This document shows, piece after piece, positions 46,841 through 60,689 of a stretch of DNA of 64,000 bases. The position numbers and the translations under genes were made by a program. Source of the DNA: Notolepis coatsorum (lineage: Eukaryota; Chordata; Actinopteri; Aulopiformes; Paralepididae); assembly GCA_963971535.1 (NCBI GenBank), contig OZ020592.1:50301529-50365528 (forward strand), written 5' to 3'. Below the pieces are notes generated by a model. That model worked only from the letters and a program-made list of their open reading frames with translations, had not been told where the DNA came from and made no database searches. Within the stretch, counting starts at the first letter, position 1. Every line of letters begins with the position of its first letter.

Positions 46841-47086
46841 TTAAAATAAACACGCCAACATTATGGGAAATGCGCTTATACCATCTTCTCCAGAATCAGA
46901 TGAGAAGATAGATTTCCTCTCTGTCTAGCCTAGCAGAGATAAGTGGAAGCGGATATGGATCAGCTAGTCTTGGCTAGTAGTGTTGGCTAGCTGATCCATA
47001 TCCACTGGAAATTGGTATCCATCTTCTTGTCTGACTCTGAAGAAGAAGGTAAGTGCATTTCCCATAATGTTGGTGTGTTCCTTTAA
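46841..47086. mobile_element. TTAA-flanked palindromic MITE (246 bp)
   Basis: The left end TTAAAATAAACACGCCAAC and the right end in reverse complement TTAAAGGAACACACCAAC, both followed by ATTATGGGAAATGC. The arms match nearly to the centre around 46970. TTAA duplications suggest Kolobok or piggyBac mobilisation. Confidence 0.85.
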
Positions 47087-47230
47087 AGTATTATCCTTAC
47101 AGTCAGTGCTACATTACAGTTACATTATGGTGCCACGTATAGCACCAAACCTTAAGTATAATCCTGTGTAGCTAAATGGGTAGATAGCTTGGTGCTCTGA
47201 ACATGGCACTAATACTGCCAGGGGAACCGG

Positions 47231-48729
47231 TTAAGCCCTAGACCTATTTTCTGAAAATCCGCTTAAAATACATACCTAAGTAAATGGAAGATTGCTCCAC
47301 TTCTACAAGGTTCATTTGCATGTTATTGGTATCTAGGGACATCTGTGGATCTCATGGAATGTATTCCCAGTGTCAGAAACATTGTGTCTGTTACTAGGCT
47401 TGAGTAAATTGTGATGAAACAAATGAGAATATAAATTATGATTTTTCGTTGCATCTTTGACAGTGAATAACACCATGCTAAAAATGACCAGACATGAAAA
47501 ACTGAGCTAGTTCAGGACCTTCTTGAGATCATGTCTACAAAAGATTCTTTTTTTTTGTGACCAACTTTTTATTTTGTCTTTTTTTAAAACAAGTTCAGAG
47601 GAAGGACATTCACATCAGCATTTCATATTAATTCACACAGTGGCATAAAAAGTGTCTTTTCAGTATATATTGTCCGTCAGTATATTCATATACTGTGTAG
47701 CCTGCCTGTTGCAGTTGTGACAGTCTTTTCCTCCGTTCTGGCGGTCCTGTGGCTGCAAGACAGCCCAGGTCGCTTCTTAACCCCACTCCCAGCCCCCCGG
47801 GTTTGCATAGACATTTTAGGAGAGGGGGAAACCTTGATGCATACATGTATAGGATACTCTTAATTAGAAAAGAAATCATAATTATGTTTGTTAGATAACC
47901 AAGTAATAGGGAAAAATACAATACAATTTAGAAACAACCACAACAAATTATAGCAGTAAACAACAAAAGATTCTAAGCAAATGAATAAAGGAAAGATGAT
48001 TAAACAGAAGGTCTTGTAGATACAGTACTGAATTCCAGACACATGCAATTTGAAATATTATTATAGAATATAGAATACCAGGCCTATAAATTACCTTATT
48101 ATAGCCAACTCGCACATCTATGGATCGGGCCAAATCTCCTCTTTCAAATGGCAGAGTTCAATTTGGATTTAGCATCTCCAGGCGTGCACTGAAGAACCGT
48201 GAATGAAATCTACTGTATGTACAGTTCCATTCTTATAATGGATATGGCTCCGCCATTTTGGATCGGATTGCAACAGGGATTGTTGCTAAATGTTCATAAA
48301 AGGTAGATACAATCACTGCGCTCCAATCTATGCCAATAACATTCGGTTTTGTGATAGAGAATCCAGAGAAATAAGATAAATTAAATTCATACAGAAGTAA
48401 TTTGCTTGCAGGAAGCTGGAATCGGCTGGGAAAGGTAGTTTTTCTAAATTTCCATGCTCATTGAAAGCTCTGGATGCCCTCTCCGCCGCTAATTGAAAAT
48501 GGCGGATATTCGCTAAATTATTTCTCTACAAACACATTCCATAAACTAAAATCTCACTAATAACTCTTTACCCTATTGGTAAACAAACGTATTGTTGAAA
48601 ATATACACAATGACTGCTGTTTTGACAGGATTATGGTCTTTACTCTTGGATACATTTGAAAGAGAGATTGATTTATGACGTGATGTCATTTTGGGACCGG
48701 TACCGGACCCGTTGGGCTTAAGAGGTTAA
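47231..48729 (+). mobile_element. Left member of a head-to-head pair of TTAA elements
   Basis: It starts TTAAGCCCTAGACC and ends GGGCTTAAGAGGTTAA at 48729. Apart from a 426-bp retro-insertion at 47549-47974 it is the reverse complement of 48726-49813 over about 1.07 kb. The inner end, in reverse complement TTAACCTCTTAAGCCC, is the best view of the family terminus. No transposase frame is visible. Confidence 0.8.
47549..47962 (-). mobile_element. Poly(A)-tailed retro-insertion with 12-bp duplication
   Basis: In reverse complement the insert ends AATAAA (47573-47568) and a poly(A) of about 8-9 at 47557-47549. ACAAAAGATTCT is duplicated at 47537-47548 and 47963-47974. The inverted partner arm lacks it, which proves that it is an insertion. 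This is the signature of L1-type machinery acting on a 5'-truncated L1 or a host mRNA. The body (about 410 nt, partial frame ERRKRLSQLQQAGYTVYEY) is not recognised. Confidence 0.82.
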
Positions 48730-49813
48730 CCTCTTCCACCCGTGCGGTCCGGTACCGGACCACAAATGACATCACGTCATAAATCATTCTCTCTAGACTG
48801 TATGACATAATGTTAATTATTTTTTTCTCAAATGTATCCAACAGTAAACATCCTAACCATGTCACAAGAGCAGTCATAGTGTATATCTTCAGCAATACGT
48901 TTGTTTACCAATAGGTTAAAGTGTTATTAATGAAATATGGGTTTAGGAATTGTATACAATAGATCGCGAATTTTGACCGGAAATAAATCCGAGTGGCCAT
49001 TTTGCTGTAGTCATTATGATGAAGGAAAGACAGGGCTTTCAATGAGCGTTGACATTTTGAAAAACTACATCTCCTATAGGGTTCTCCAGCTTTCTGGGAG
49101 CAAATTACTTCCTGATTAATTATTTTTTATTTGTCTTATTTCTCGGGATTATATACCACAAAACTGAACGTTATTGGCATAGTTTGGAGTGCAGTTAGTT
49201 TGTCTCCTTTCTGTGAACATTTAGCAACAATCCGCGTTCCAAGCGGATTAAAAATGGCGGACCTGTCGCAAAAATTAAAAGCTAACTGTATTTACACAGT
49301 AGATTTCATTCTCGGTTCTTCATGCACGCCTGGTGATACTAAATCCAAATTGAACTCTACCATTGGAAAGAGTAGATTTGGCCCGATCCATAGATGTGCA
49401 AGTTGGCTATAATAAGGTCATTTATAGGCCTCATATTCTATATTCTATAATAATATTTCAAATTGCATGGGTCCGTATGGCAGAATTCAGTACTGTATCT
49501 ACAAAACCTTCTGTTTAATCATCTTCCCCGCTTGTACACGTGATCTCAAGAAGGTACTGAACGAGCTCAGTGGCAGTTTTTAATGTCTGGTAATTTTTAG
49601 CATGGTGTTATTCACTGTCAAAGATGCAAAGAAAAATCATAATTCATATTCTCCTTTGTTTCATCACAATTTAAGCAAGCCTAGTAATAGACACAATATT
49701 TCTGACACTGGGAATACAAATGGACCTTGTAGAAGTGGAGCAATCTTCCATTTACTTAGGTATGTATTTTAGGCAGATTTTCAGAAAATAGGGCTCCGGG
49801 CTTAAGAGGTTAA
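48726..49813 (-). mobile_element. Right member of the head-to-head pair
   Basis: It shares the TTAA at 48726-48729 with its partner. The inner end is TTAACCTCTTCCACCCGTG and the outer end in reverse complement is TTAACCTCTTAAGCCCGG. Both ends therefore carry the same terminus and the element is complete (1088 bp). Subterminal GGTCCGGTACCGGAC is conserved in both members. Confidence 0.8.
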
Positions 49814-50239
49814 GGGTTCCATTCCCAGTGGAAAAAATGTATTCCTACTGGAAAAAATAGATCCAGTCATTCCATTGTAAGGAACTTTGAGTAATACTAG
49901 TACTAGACCTAATATTATAGAATGGCTATAGAAATGGCTATATTCACTCATAATCAGAACAATCTCTCGCCATCATGAACTCCCCTGAATTTTGCCCCCA
50001 AATACTTAAAGCAGCACTTCACCCATTTATTGTGCACATAATCTCACACATACCCCACGGCACTAAACCGTTTTTCATACATTAATTTAGTTTGACAGTC
50101 ATTTAGAGAGAGTTAATGAGTCTGAATATGGCCGCCAGTGATGTCATCGGGGACGTTGAATCCTTGTATTGTGTTCATTACAACTCAACAAAATGATGTG
50201 GATGAAAGAACAGCGATAAGGATTGCAATAGCATCGCCA

Positions 50240-51429
<1,190 letters not shown>

Positions 51430-51510
<81 letters not shown>
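51430..51510. repeat. (GA)n microsatellite
   Basis: The GA tract of the second duplicate. Confidence 0.97.
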
Positions 51511-51511
<1 letters not shown>

Positions 51512-51514
<3 letters not shown>

Positions 51515-52650
51515 TGACCTAATCTCTTTTAATTACTTGTCTGTGATTGAGGGCAGAAGCAAGAATCCAGGTGCCACCAACGTACCCGCGGCGTAAAGCT
51601 AACAATGTCCAACCGTTTACTGTACGACTAAGCGGTGGGGTGACGGAGAGCCGCCCGAGCGCCACGCAAAGAGGGTTCTGCCATCTCTCTCAGCCCCGGC
51701 CCCGTATTTATATAAGCCGCAAACCCAATTTCAACTGTACATTCCAGATAGGTGAACAACAGCATTTGGACGCGAGCCGTCCCGAATATTTCAAAGCTTA
51801 CAATAACAACAAAAAGAAATCAACTATCGATATCCAGAGTCGACGGAGCACTTGGCACGCTGAGGCAGCGCGCACGCACACAAGCATGTTTGCAACAGAG
51901 CTAACAAAGCTGTATTTATGTGTCTGAGCTCACAGAACCCCTGCCTGGTATACCTTTTTTAAGTTTTACTGTAGTGTCTAACTAAATATGAAACCAATTA
52001 CGAACAGAACTCGGGTCGGCACTACAAACGCCAGTCCCTGTTTTCTTTTTCCCTTTCTTTTCTTTTTTTCTTTCTTTTTTTCTTTTTACACCATCCCTTC
52101 AATACAACTGTTCACTTCATCTTCACCCATTTGGTTTTTCATCACATCGTCATGCTCGCTGGATAAATAATAAATCTGTTTACTGGCTGTGTGGACCTGG
52201 CTGTGGTAATATTTGCCCTCAGAAAACGTTCCATCCATCAGCTGCTCCTCGTTCCGAGGGCTCCCTGCACACTCCCGCCTCTGGTCCGATGATGAATGGA
52301 CATGTGAGTAATTTCACGGATGAATTAGGAGCTTAAAAAAACAGCGGGGGAAAAAATGCATCTGCACAAATTCCACCTGTTGCCTAATGAGGAAAATACA
52401 GCTTGGGTTGGAGTGTTGGGATTTCTTTATTTTTATGACAGAGCTTTTGGCAGTTCTGCAAAAAAAAAAAAAAAAGCTTTTGTAAGATGATTTGCCCTAG
52501 AGGTACAGTAAACACTCCCCCCCCCCTCTTTTTCCCCCCAGAACAGATCTTCGTTAGCATCTATTGAATTATCACAACTTTTCAATTTGTATTAGATCAT
52601 TTTCTACTCAAATTCAGACAAAATGTGCAATACATTAACTAGAAGCGTTG
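51512..52650. other. No gene recognised
   Basis: A 126-codon frame at 51547-51927 has no domain I recognise. A CT-rich stretch lies at 52045-52090 and an A-run at 52461-52475. Confidence 0.4.
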
Positions 52651-52653
52651 TGG

Positions 52654-52698
52654 TTAAAGGTGCTGTAAGTGATATTTTTGTTCTACATGTTAAAATAA

Positions 52699-52731
<33 letters not shown>

Positions 52732-53408
52732 GATTGGATTTTAAGAGAGAAGCGCCTTTCTCAGACTCAAGGACACTGTACAAGGAAAGGATGGATTTTT
52801 TTTGAAAAAAATAAAAGATACAAAATTTAAAAGTATGAATATATGTGTATAGTAACAACAGGAAAAAACAAATAAGATAAAAGAGAGAAAAAAAGGAAGC
52901 AAGGTGCTGTTAAGTAGCTCTACATTCCGACAGCCATCACTGATATAGTGTGTTTTGGTCAGTAACGTGGGTCTCTCAGTCCCTCTGCTCTGCCGTAAAC
53001 AGAACATAAATATTCTTGTATCCCGTTCCCACTTCATCCAATCAGGAGAGAGAACTCTCACTGCAAAAGTTGTCTGACAAAAATAATAAATAAAACCTAG
53101 TTTTAAGCAAATAATATATGCATATACAGTATAATGTGCTTGAAACAAGTCAAATAATCTGCCAGTGCAGTAAGCAAATTTGGCTTGGTAAGATTTCTTG
53201 AAATAAATACAAATATCTAGGGTTCTCTCTCCTGATTGGATAAAGTGGGAACGTGATTACAAGAATAATTATGTTCCGTTTACTGCAGAGCGGAGGGACT
53301 GAGAGACCCACGTTACTGATCGAACACTCTATATCAGTGATGGCTGTCAGAATGTAGAGCTATTTAACACTTATTTTAACAAAAGAATACCACTTACAGC
53401 ATCTTTAA
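52654..53408. mobile_element. TTAA-flanked inverted-repeat element (755 bp)
   Basis: The left end TTAAAGGTGCTGTAAGTG and the right end in reverse complement TTAAAGATGCTGTAAGTG. Inner arms (GCTCTACATTC, GACAGCCATCACTGATAT, CTGATTGGAT) match between 52914-53050 and 53230-53365. An (AAT)n tract lies at 52700-52731. There is no transposase. Confidence 0.83.
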
Positions 53409-55039
53409 AGGCCATATTGTACCACGTATTAAATAATCATCTTGGATCGGAATCCTAACTAAAAGCTCATTCCCCCTGATTAAACTGCAGGTGCCGCGTA
53501 TCCCAGTGGCGTGTGGGCATACCGTGTGGCGCGGCTGGGAGAGCCGTGGCCACACCACATGGGGTTGCATGTAAAACCCTGCGCTGCAGTGTTCAACTGA
53601 TCACCAGTTGATCTCCTCCAGATGCGAGTAATCTCCTGACGGCCGCCACCATCAAATCAGCATGGAATCCATGAGACATGCAGGGAAGAGAGAGTGTGCC
53701 GCACGGAACAGACTGGAACAATATACGGATTTTCTTCTTTTTTTTAATGCAGGTGTCGGAGAGCATGGAGGTGCCAAACTACCCCCAACCCCCACCGTGC
53801 ACGCGTGCACACACGCGCGAGAGAGACTTCTCCTCCCCCTTTTTGCGCCAAATGAAAAGAGCAGTTTCCCAGATTCGTGGGGGGGGGGGGGGGGGGGGGG
53901 GGGAATCTGGGTTGTGTTTTCGCATCAAACTCTCTGTGAAGAATTACACTCGTGCTGCTGACCCAGAATCTTTAACTTGAGAATCTGTAACCGGAACGCT
54001 ACCCAATCAACATCTTTGATGTGAGGCCAGTGGCCAGATTTGATTGCATGTTTACTAGGGCCTTGTTCTCCGCAAAAATACGAATTCTCAGGAAATCCAT
54101 AGAAAAAGAGTATCACTAACTCCGCAGCGCAAATCAGATTGTAGTAGGTCAGAATTTCGGCTGACATCATGGTTTAGTTCTCACAGCACGAGAGTAATCG
54201 ACCGGTGAATCCGCCATAAAAGGGGCACGTCACCTAAATTAAGAATTCATATCCGAAATTTCAATGGTCTAGAATCAGTGTAGCTGTGATGACCTACTCC
54301 CTTCTAGAGCCAGAAACCCGAGAAGTAAGGGTGCATTCATCCGACGTGGGGAAAAGCACCGGTTTGCCTTTTTCATGAACGGCATTGGGCTCCAGCAGTT
54401 GTTCCCTTGGTGCTCTCAGTCTCACCGATAAAAGGGGACCTACGCCAAATTTAAGAATGCATTAATGTTATTCCTATAGCTCCATAGACAAGCACTCAAG
54501 AAGGATGCCTACACCTGCAATGCCCTCCCCCATCTGGAAAACACCATGCTATGTCAGTAGCACCAGCACTGAGCTCAAACACGCCGCAGTACAGCAACCA
54601 ACTAACCACAGATAGTGGTGTTTTTGTCACTTAGAGAAGTATTATTTTCAATTGAACAGCATAGCTTGTATGGGTATTTTACAGTAGCTGCAAGTAAATA
54701 TCCATGGTTCTGAAACATCAGTGTTGAATTCAGATATGTTGGTAGGTTACCAATGTTAGCAACGGGCTGCAGTTCACTTTATGCATAATGATAAATGCTT
54801 TGCATTTACGACACTGTGTCCTAGCAAAAAATTGCACAGGGATAGACACACTGTTATTAGACTCTGTGTCTTGTTGCTTTTCTGTGAGTCAGTCGGTACA
54901 CCAGAAAATGACCAAAATCTACATATTTTCTTATTTTAATTCTGAGGATGAACTTGCGCTTCACAGTGACGGCACATTAATATTTTTTTCTTTTTTCGCA
55001 CATGGTAGTGTATTACAGTACATTACAAATTCCTATAAT
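53409..55039. other. No gene seen; G-run at about 53879-53903
   Basis: Two imperfect direct repeats (ATAAAAGGGGCACGTCACC near 54217 and ATAAAAGGGGACCTACGCC near 54429) may be ends of another small element. Nothing coding was recognised. Confidence 0.4.
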
Positions 55040-55054
55040 TCATTTAGTTATTAT

Positions 55055-55546
55055 TATTTTTTTTTATTATTGATCTTTTTTCCCCTCCATTTTTCCTCCG
55101 ATTTTTCTCCCATCCCAATGTTAGTCGTTATGCCAATTCCCAATCCCCTTCCTGGTCGCTGCGCACTTACCCCCCACAGTCGGTCTGGGAGAGTGGAGGT
55201 TATCACGTGCTTCCTCCGACACACGTCGAGCCAATCAACCGCTTCTTTTCACCTGGCAGCGAGGATTCTCATTGAGAGGGCGTAGCGTGTGGAATGATCA
55301 CACTATCCCATTCAAGTCCTATCCGCGCTTAGCAGGCGCCCCGACCGAACTGTAGGAGTCGCTGTTTACAACGACCCGGACCCACCCCGCCAGCTTCTCC
55401 CACCCTCTAATACTGCCAATTGTATTAGTGTGAACGGCCAGCCAAGCTGGTGACAACCCCGGAGCTGTGAGCTGGATTCGAACAGGCGAATCTAGCCGCT
55501 CCAGGGTTTGGTGACGAACGCAATCTCCGTTACGCCACCTGACCGC
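55055..55546 (-). mobile_element. SINE family 2, diverged copy
   Basis: In reverse complement: GGTGGCGTAACGGAGATTGC, a box-B-like GTTCGAATCC, and the long family body, diverged from the 28824 copy. 15-bp duplications TCATTTAGTTATTAT lie at 55040-55054 and 55547-55561. Length is 492 bp. Confidence 0.88.
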
Positions 55547-55561
55547 TCATTTAGTTATTAT

Positions 55562-56391
55562 AATCAAATACACCCATAAGCGAAAAGGAGCAGGAAGAAG
55601 AATAAATTCGTATTAATACCTGCCCCCTATCCAATTAAATAAAGTAAATTTGATCAATCAATTGGAATACACTCACATCCGTGCTCTTCCACCGGCCACT
55701 TGTGGATGGTTTTCTGCCCCAGATCAGCCTTGTGCCTTGTGTCGTTTGGCCAAATAGTGGACTGGGGGGGGGGGGGGGGGGGGGGGGGCGCACGGGCTAG
55801 GGCGAACTACGGGGGGGGGTTACCAAAAAAGACATTGTTCCCTCATATGGTTGCTCCTACTATCAAGTGGACTGCTGGCACAGCGCTAACGCAGTGTGAA
55901 GAGAGGTCTGGCTATGCGAGGCTATCAGTGGAACAAAATATCAGAGCGGAACAAAATGTATTCAGATTGAAATATAATGTGTTGCACACGAGAGCTGTCA
56001 ACACTGTTGCTCGGTTGCCATCACACATATTACCAGTGGTAGTGAGCTAGCTAGCTGACGCTACGTTAGCTATCCAAGTAACGAGAGAGAGGAAAAAAAG
56101 AAAAATCAGAAAACAAAATGGAACGGTTTTTGACACCGGCAGGAGCTGAAAACTAAGCTGACGCACCCGTGACATGCGTTCCAGGTAACGTTAACATCGT
56201 TCACGTTACGGAGCCAAAAGCAAGACGGTATGACGAGGCACATCTCTCCCTTGGCTTCACGTCTACTGAGGTTGGTGTGATTTTGCCTTCAAAATAAAAG
56301 CGTGAAACTGTTTATTTTGTTTTATTTACATTTATAAAATGTAAAGCGGTTATCTTTCTATGAGATCCAATAAATGCACATCAGAACATTA
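55562..56391. other. No gene seen; G-runs at about 55763-55789 and 55811-55820
   Basis: Unique sequence with a GCTAGCTAGC-like stretch near 56045. Confidence 0.45.
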
Positions 56392-56953
56392 TTAAAGGGG
56401 ACATGCATTATAAATGGCTTTTTTCTGTGTTTAGCATGGTTTTATAGTAATATGGGCTAGTATCAATGGGTCTGTGTCTCTAATTACCATATTGACTCAT
56501 CAGTCTAGTCTCGAGTTCACGAGATCCTCCCTCACTCAACTAAGCTGTTCTAATTTGACGGTTTTGCTGACGTGAATATAGCACTGATTTGCATAACTAA
56601 CGCCCCCTCTATGGTTGACAGCGATAGCAGAGCGAGTGGAATTATCTTCACTTCCTCAAACAGAGCGAGGCAGACAACGAGCGAGTGAGAGAGAGAGAGA
56701 GAGAGGGAGACAACCTGGACCTCGCGGGGAAGCAGCAGTAGCACACTCATTTACACAAAGTGCTTATGGGCGGAGCCAGGCCAACACAGCCTGAAATCCA
56801 AAGGGAGAAAAATGTGGCTTTTGAGTACTTGATTAGAAATATAAAACAATGCATTTGTTTGAATAAAAGCTTACAGATGTGTTCAATAGACTCACAGGAA
56901 TTGTGTAAATTTACCCAAATAGTGCTAGGAATAGCAATGCATGTCCCCTTTAA
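56392..56953. mobile_element. TTAA-flanked MITE (562 bp)
   Basis: Both ends read TTAAAGGGGACATGCATT, with TTAA at 56392-56395 and 56950-56953. A short GA run lies inside at 56688-56706. It is probably Kolobok-type; there is no transposase. Confidence 0.87.
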
Positions 56954-56973
56954 ACACTTTTAGTTTAAACTAT

Positions 56974-57444
56974 GTTTCTTTTTTATCCACATTTTCTCCT
57001 CTTTTTCTATTTTTCTCCCATCCCAATTTCGCTGTGCCAATTCTTCCCTCCCCTGTCTTGAACGTTGCTCGTATATGCCACCCACTGGCCGGTTGTAGGG
57101 AGGATAGAAGCCTTGCATCACGTGTCCCCTCCGGTACACGAGGAGGCAGCCTGTCACATCTTTTCACCTGCCAGCGCGGATTCTCATTGGCGCGGTGTAA
57201 CGTGTGGGAGGCTCACACTACACCCGCCATTTCCTGTCTCTGCTGTGCAGGCGTCCCCCAACCGACCTGTAGGAGTCGCTGTCCCCAACGTCCAGATCCC
57301 ATCGACTTCGACCCGCTAACTCTGCCAATTGAGTTAGTATGACGGCTGGCCCAAGCCGGAGGCAACGCAGACAGCCGGATTCGAATCCGGTGTCTCTTGC
57401 GTTGGTGACAAGTGCAATGTCCGCTGCGCCACCCAGCCGCCTCG
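56974..57444 (-). mobile_element. SINE family 2, complete
   Basis: It closely resembles the 28824 copy, with box B GATTCGAATCC near 57378-57388 on the reverse strand. 12-bp duplications AGTTTAAACTAT lie at 56962-56973 and 57445-57456. The insertion lies 8 bases beyond the right TTAA of the MITE. Confidence 0.9.
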
Positions 57445-57684
57445 AGTTTAAACTATATGTATAAATGTTTCCAATTACCGAAAGGGGGCCTGACTGAAAA
57501 AGTTTGGGAACCACTGCCTTAACTTAACCTAAGAGAAACAAAAGATCTGTCGCAACTTTGTCCTAACTTAACAGAACTTGTTCTGACAGCTCAATATTTG
57601 TGTAACTAAGAGATTTTCTGGGGATTTTTTTCTTTTTAATGCATCAACTTCAATCAGAGTTCAACTCTGGCATTTCCATGCTGT

Positions 57685-57841
<157 letters not shown>

Positions 57842-57876
57842 AAATGGTATAATGTTTATCCTCAATCTTTATTTCA

Positions 57877-58049
57877 TGTTATGTTTTTGTAGGTTTTTGC
57901 TACCGGGCAGTCCGGTAGAGAGAGAGAGAGGAGGAATGGGAGATAGATCGGGGAAGACATTCGGCAAAGAAAACCGGGTCCGGGAGTCGAAGCCCGGGTA
58001 GGCCACGTTGCACCACAGTGCTGTATGCGGTGCGCCACTCGGGCGCCCC
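57877..58049 (-). mobile_element. SINE family 1, antisense, complete
   Basis: In reverse complement: GGGGGCGCCCGAGTGGCGCA head, CTTCGACTCCCGG box B and a TGTCTTCCCCGATCTATC tail. 16-bp duplications CTCAATCTTTATTTCA lie at 57861-57876 and 58050-58065. Confidence 0.9.
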
Positions 58050-58216
58050 CTCAATCTTTATTTCAATAGACAATAGTGGAAAATAATTCAAATAAAATAG
58101 CTGTCGTTGACCAATTCCAAAAATATTAGAGAATTCAGGTTTTTTACCTGATGTCAACCTATGTTTCATCTAAATCGGATCAGAACTGTAGGCATTATAA
58201 TCCTACACACACACAA

Positions 58217-59855
58217 AACGACACAAGAGGCTTATGGCGGGGACTGAGGACAATAACTGACTACAAAGTCAGCGCCCCCTCAATGGGGAGCGACGACGCC
58301 TCTCTCGCGGACAAACTCAACTCTTTCTACGCTTGGTTTGGTGTAGACAGTGGCGCCGCTCGCTCAACGGCTAGTGATGTCACTGGCGCGCCGGCTGTTG
58401 TGGAGGGGGGGGGGGGGGCAACCGCGGGGGGGCGGGAACGCTCTCTCGTTGTCGGAACACAGTGTGAGAAGAGCATTTATGCAGGTGAACACCAGAAAAG
58501 CTGCTGGCCCAGATGGTATAACAGGACGCATACTTAAGTCCTGTGCCAACCAGCTAGCCCCTGTGTTCACCGCCATATTTAATCAATCCCTGGCGGAGTC
58601 AGTGGTCCCTGACTGCTTCAAGATGTCTACCATCATCCCTGTACCAAAGAAACCCTCCCCAACATGTCTCAATGACTACAGATCGGTGGCACTCACCTCT
58701 GTGGCCATGAAATGTTTCGAGAGGCTGGTCAAGGATCACATTTGTGCCTCCCTCCCCAATGATATGGACCCCATGCAATTTGCATACAGGCCAAACAGGT
58801 CCACTGACGATGCGGTCTCCCAAGTACTGCACAGCACCCTCTCTCACCTTGACCACCAGAAGGGGGGCTATGTGAGACTGTTGTTCATTGACTACAGCTC
58901 AGCGTTCAACACCATAGTCCCCACCAGACTGGTGGACAAGCTGATCGAGCTGGGTCTGAGCTCCGCTCTGAGCGCCTGGATACTGGACTTTCTGAGCGAA
59001 AGGCCCCAGGCGGTCAGGGTGGGGGGTCAGACCTCCAACACCATCACCCTGAGCATCGGGTCCCCCCAGGGCTGTGTTCTGAGCCCCCTGCTGTACTCAC
59101 TATACACACACGACTGTGTGGCCAAGTTCAGCTCCAACTCCATAGTGAAGTTTGCGGACGACACAGTGGTGGTGGGGCTGATCTTGGACAACGACGAGAA
59201 GGCCTACCGGGAAAAGGTTGAGGTACTGGAATGCTGGAGCCAGGACAACAGCCTGCTCCTGAACATTGGTAAAACCAAGGAGCTGATCGTGGATTATAGG
59301 AGAGGATAGCAGGAGACACACACACCACTGACGATAAACGGGGCTACCGTGGACTGGGTGAGCAGCTTTAAGTACCTGGGGGTCCACATCTCAGAGGATC
59401 TGACATGGTCAACACACATAGACTCAGTCGTAAAAAAGGCGAAGCAGCGCCTCTACCACCTGAGACAGTTAAGGAAGTTCAGAGTATCGGGGAAGATACT
59501 CCAGTCCTTCTACTCCGGAGCTGTAGAGAGCATCTTGACTGGAAACATCACTGCCTGGTATGGAAACAGCATGGCACAGGACAAGAAGGCCCTACAGAGA
59601 GTGGTGCGCTCAGCCGAGCGTACCACGGGTATTGCACTACCACCCCTGCAGGTTCTATACAACAAGAGGTGCAAATCCAGAGCCTGCAGAATAATGAAAG
59701 ACCCACACCACCCCAACAACAGCCTGTTCATGCTGCTGAGGTCAGGCAGACGCCTGCGAACCCCAGCTACTAGGACAGAGAGGCTTCGGCTCAGCTTCTT
59801 CCCCCAGGCCATCAGAGCCTTGAACACTGAACTCTCCACACACAAGCACACATGA
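58217..59855 (+). pseudogene. LINE A reverse transcriptase ORF with one stop and one frameshift
   Basis: The linker (ITDYKVSAPS, DKLNSFYAWF) is in one frame to a G-run at about 58405-58418. From 58440 the polymerase follows in another frame: [54 protein letters not shown] (motif A), [19 protein letters not shown] (motif B), [12 protein letters not shown] (motif C). An in-frame TAG at 59307-59309 precedes the thumb (WVSSFKYLGVHISEDLTW), after which the frame is open to 59855 (SFFPQAIRALNTEL). All catalytic aspartates are present. This is the best-preserved polymerase in the window but lacks the endonuclease. Confidence 0.9.
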
Positions 59856-60282
59856 GCACACACACGACACACACACTGTACACGCTCACACACTAGCAGC
59901 CACTTTAACATGAGCAAGCACACACTCATGCTGCACACGCCCACACTTATGGCCACTAAGGAAAGGTCACTTTAAAAATAGTATAGCATAACCTAAGATT
60001 GTATAAAATAGCAATGTACAGAAAGACCCAGTGCCTCATCCGTAGCTAACAGTGTATTGCACTACCACAGGACCTAGCATGTCCTTCATGCTCTGTAAAT
60101 AACTATGTACAAATACCGATATGACCTACTATGTTACTTGTTTATTGCACAATATTGTTTTATTGGATTCTATTATATGTTGTTACTACTGTATTGCACA
60201 TCGTTGCGGGCAAGACCACCCGCATTTCATTGTATACTTGTATGCCGTGACAAATAAAACTCTTGACTTGACTTGACTTGAC
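58217..60282 (+). mobile_element. LINE family A copy, 5' truncated, with (CTTGA)n tail
   Basis: It begins at the linker THTQNDTRGLWRGLRTITDYK and ends with GACAAATAAAACTCTTGACT and (CTTGA)n at about 60261-60282. The layout matches the copy at 4985 and both are truncated in a similar region. Nucleotide divergence between them is substantial, so they are separate insertions or subfamilies. Confidence 0.88.
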
Positions 60283-60689
60283 ACACACAGGAGTGATTGC
60301 AATACCCCCTTGCCATCGCTTCACGGTTGTAATGAATTGGGAAAGATGGTAAATATTATACTGAAAACATCTAGGGGAATATTCAGGGCAGTCTGTTTCA
60401 AAACTGAGCACACTATAGAATGAAGTTAATTTGGGTGTAAAAGCTCAAACAAACATTCTGTGGCTCCACAAAATCAATATCCCATTCAAAATAAACATCC
60501 CACTCACTGTCAATGGAGGAGCTCCAGACTTATATATATATATTACATCACACGTTTTTTGTCTTATGTATCTGGATTCTAGCTTTGGGAGAGAGTAGCT
60601 AATTTTCACAAATATTGATTTCCCTTTCCTAGGTCATGGAAATAACTCACTACTGAATGGAGCTGAATGGACCTGTTATCTGATGTGAT
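60283..60689. other. No gene seen
   Basis: Short unique sequence between the LINE A tail and the L2 3' end, with a small (AT)n run near 60532-60543. Confidence 0.5.

Noticed and set aside
51547..51927. 126-codon open frame as a gene
   Set aside because: No recognised motif, no splice or promoter context, and it directly follows a (GA)n duplicate; length is within chance.
53749..53830. Exon after a strong acceptor (TTTTTTTAATGCAG)
   Set aside because: The open stretch runs into a CA/G-rich region with no credible donor and no recognised peptide.
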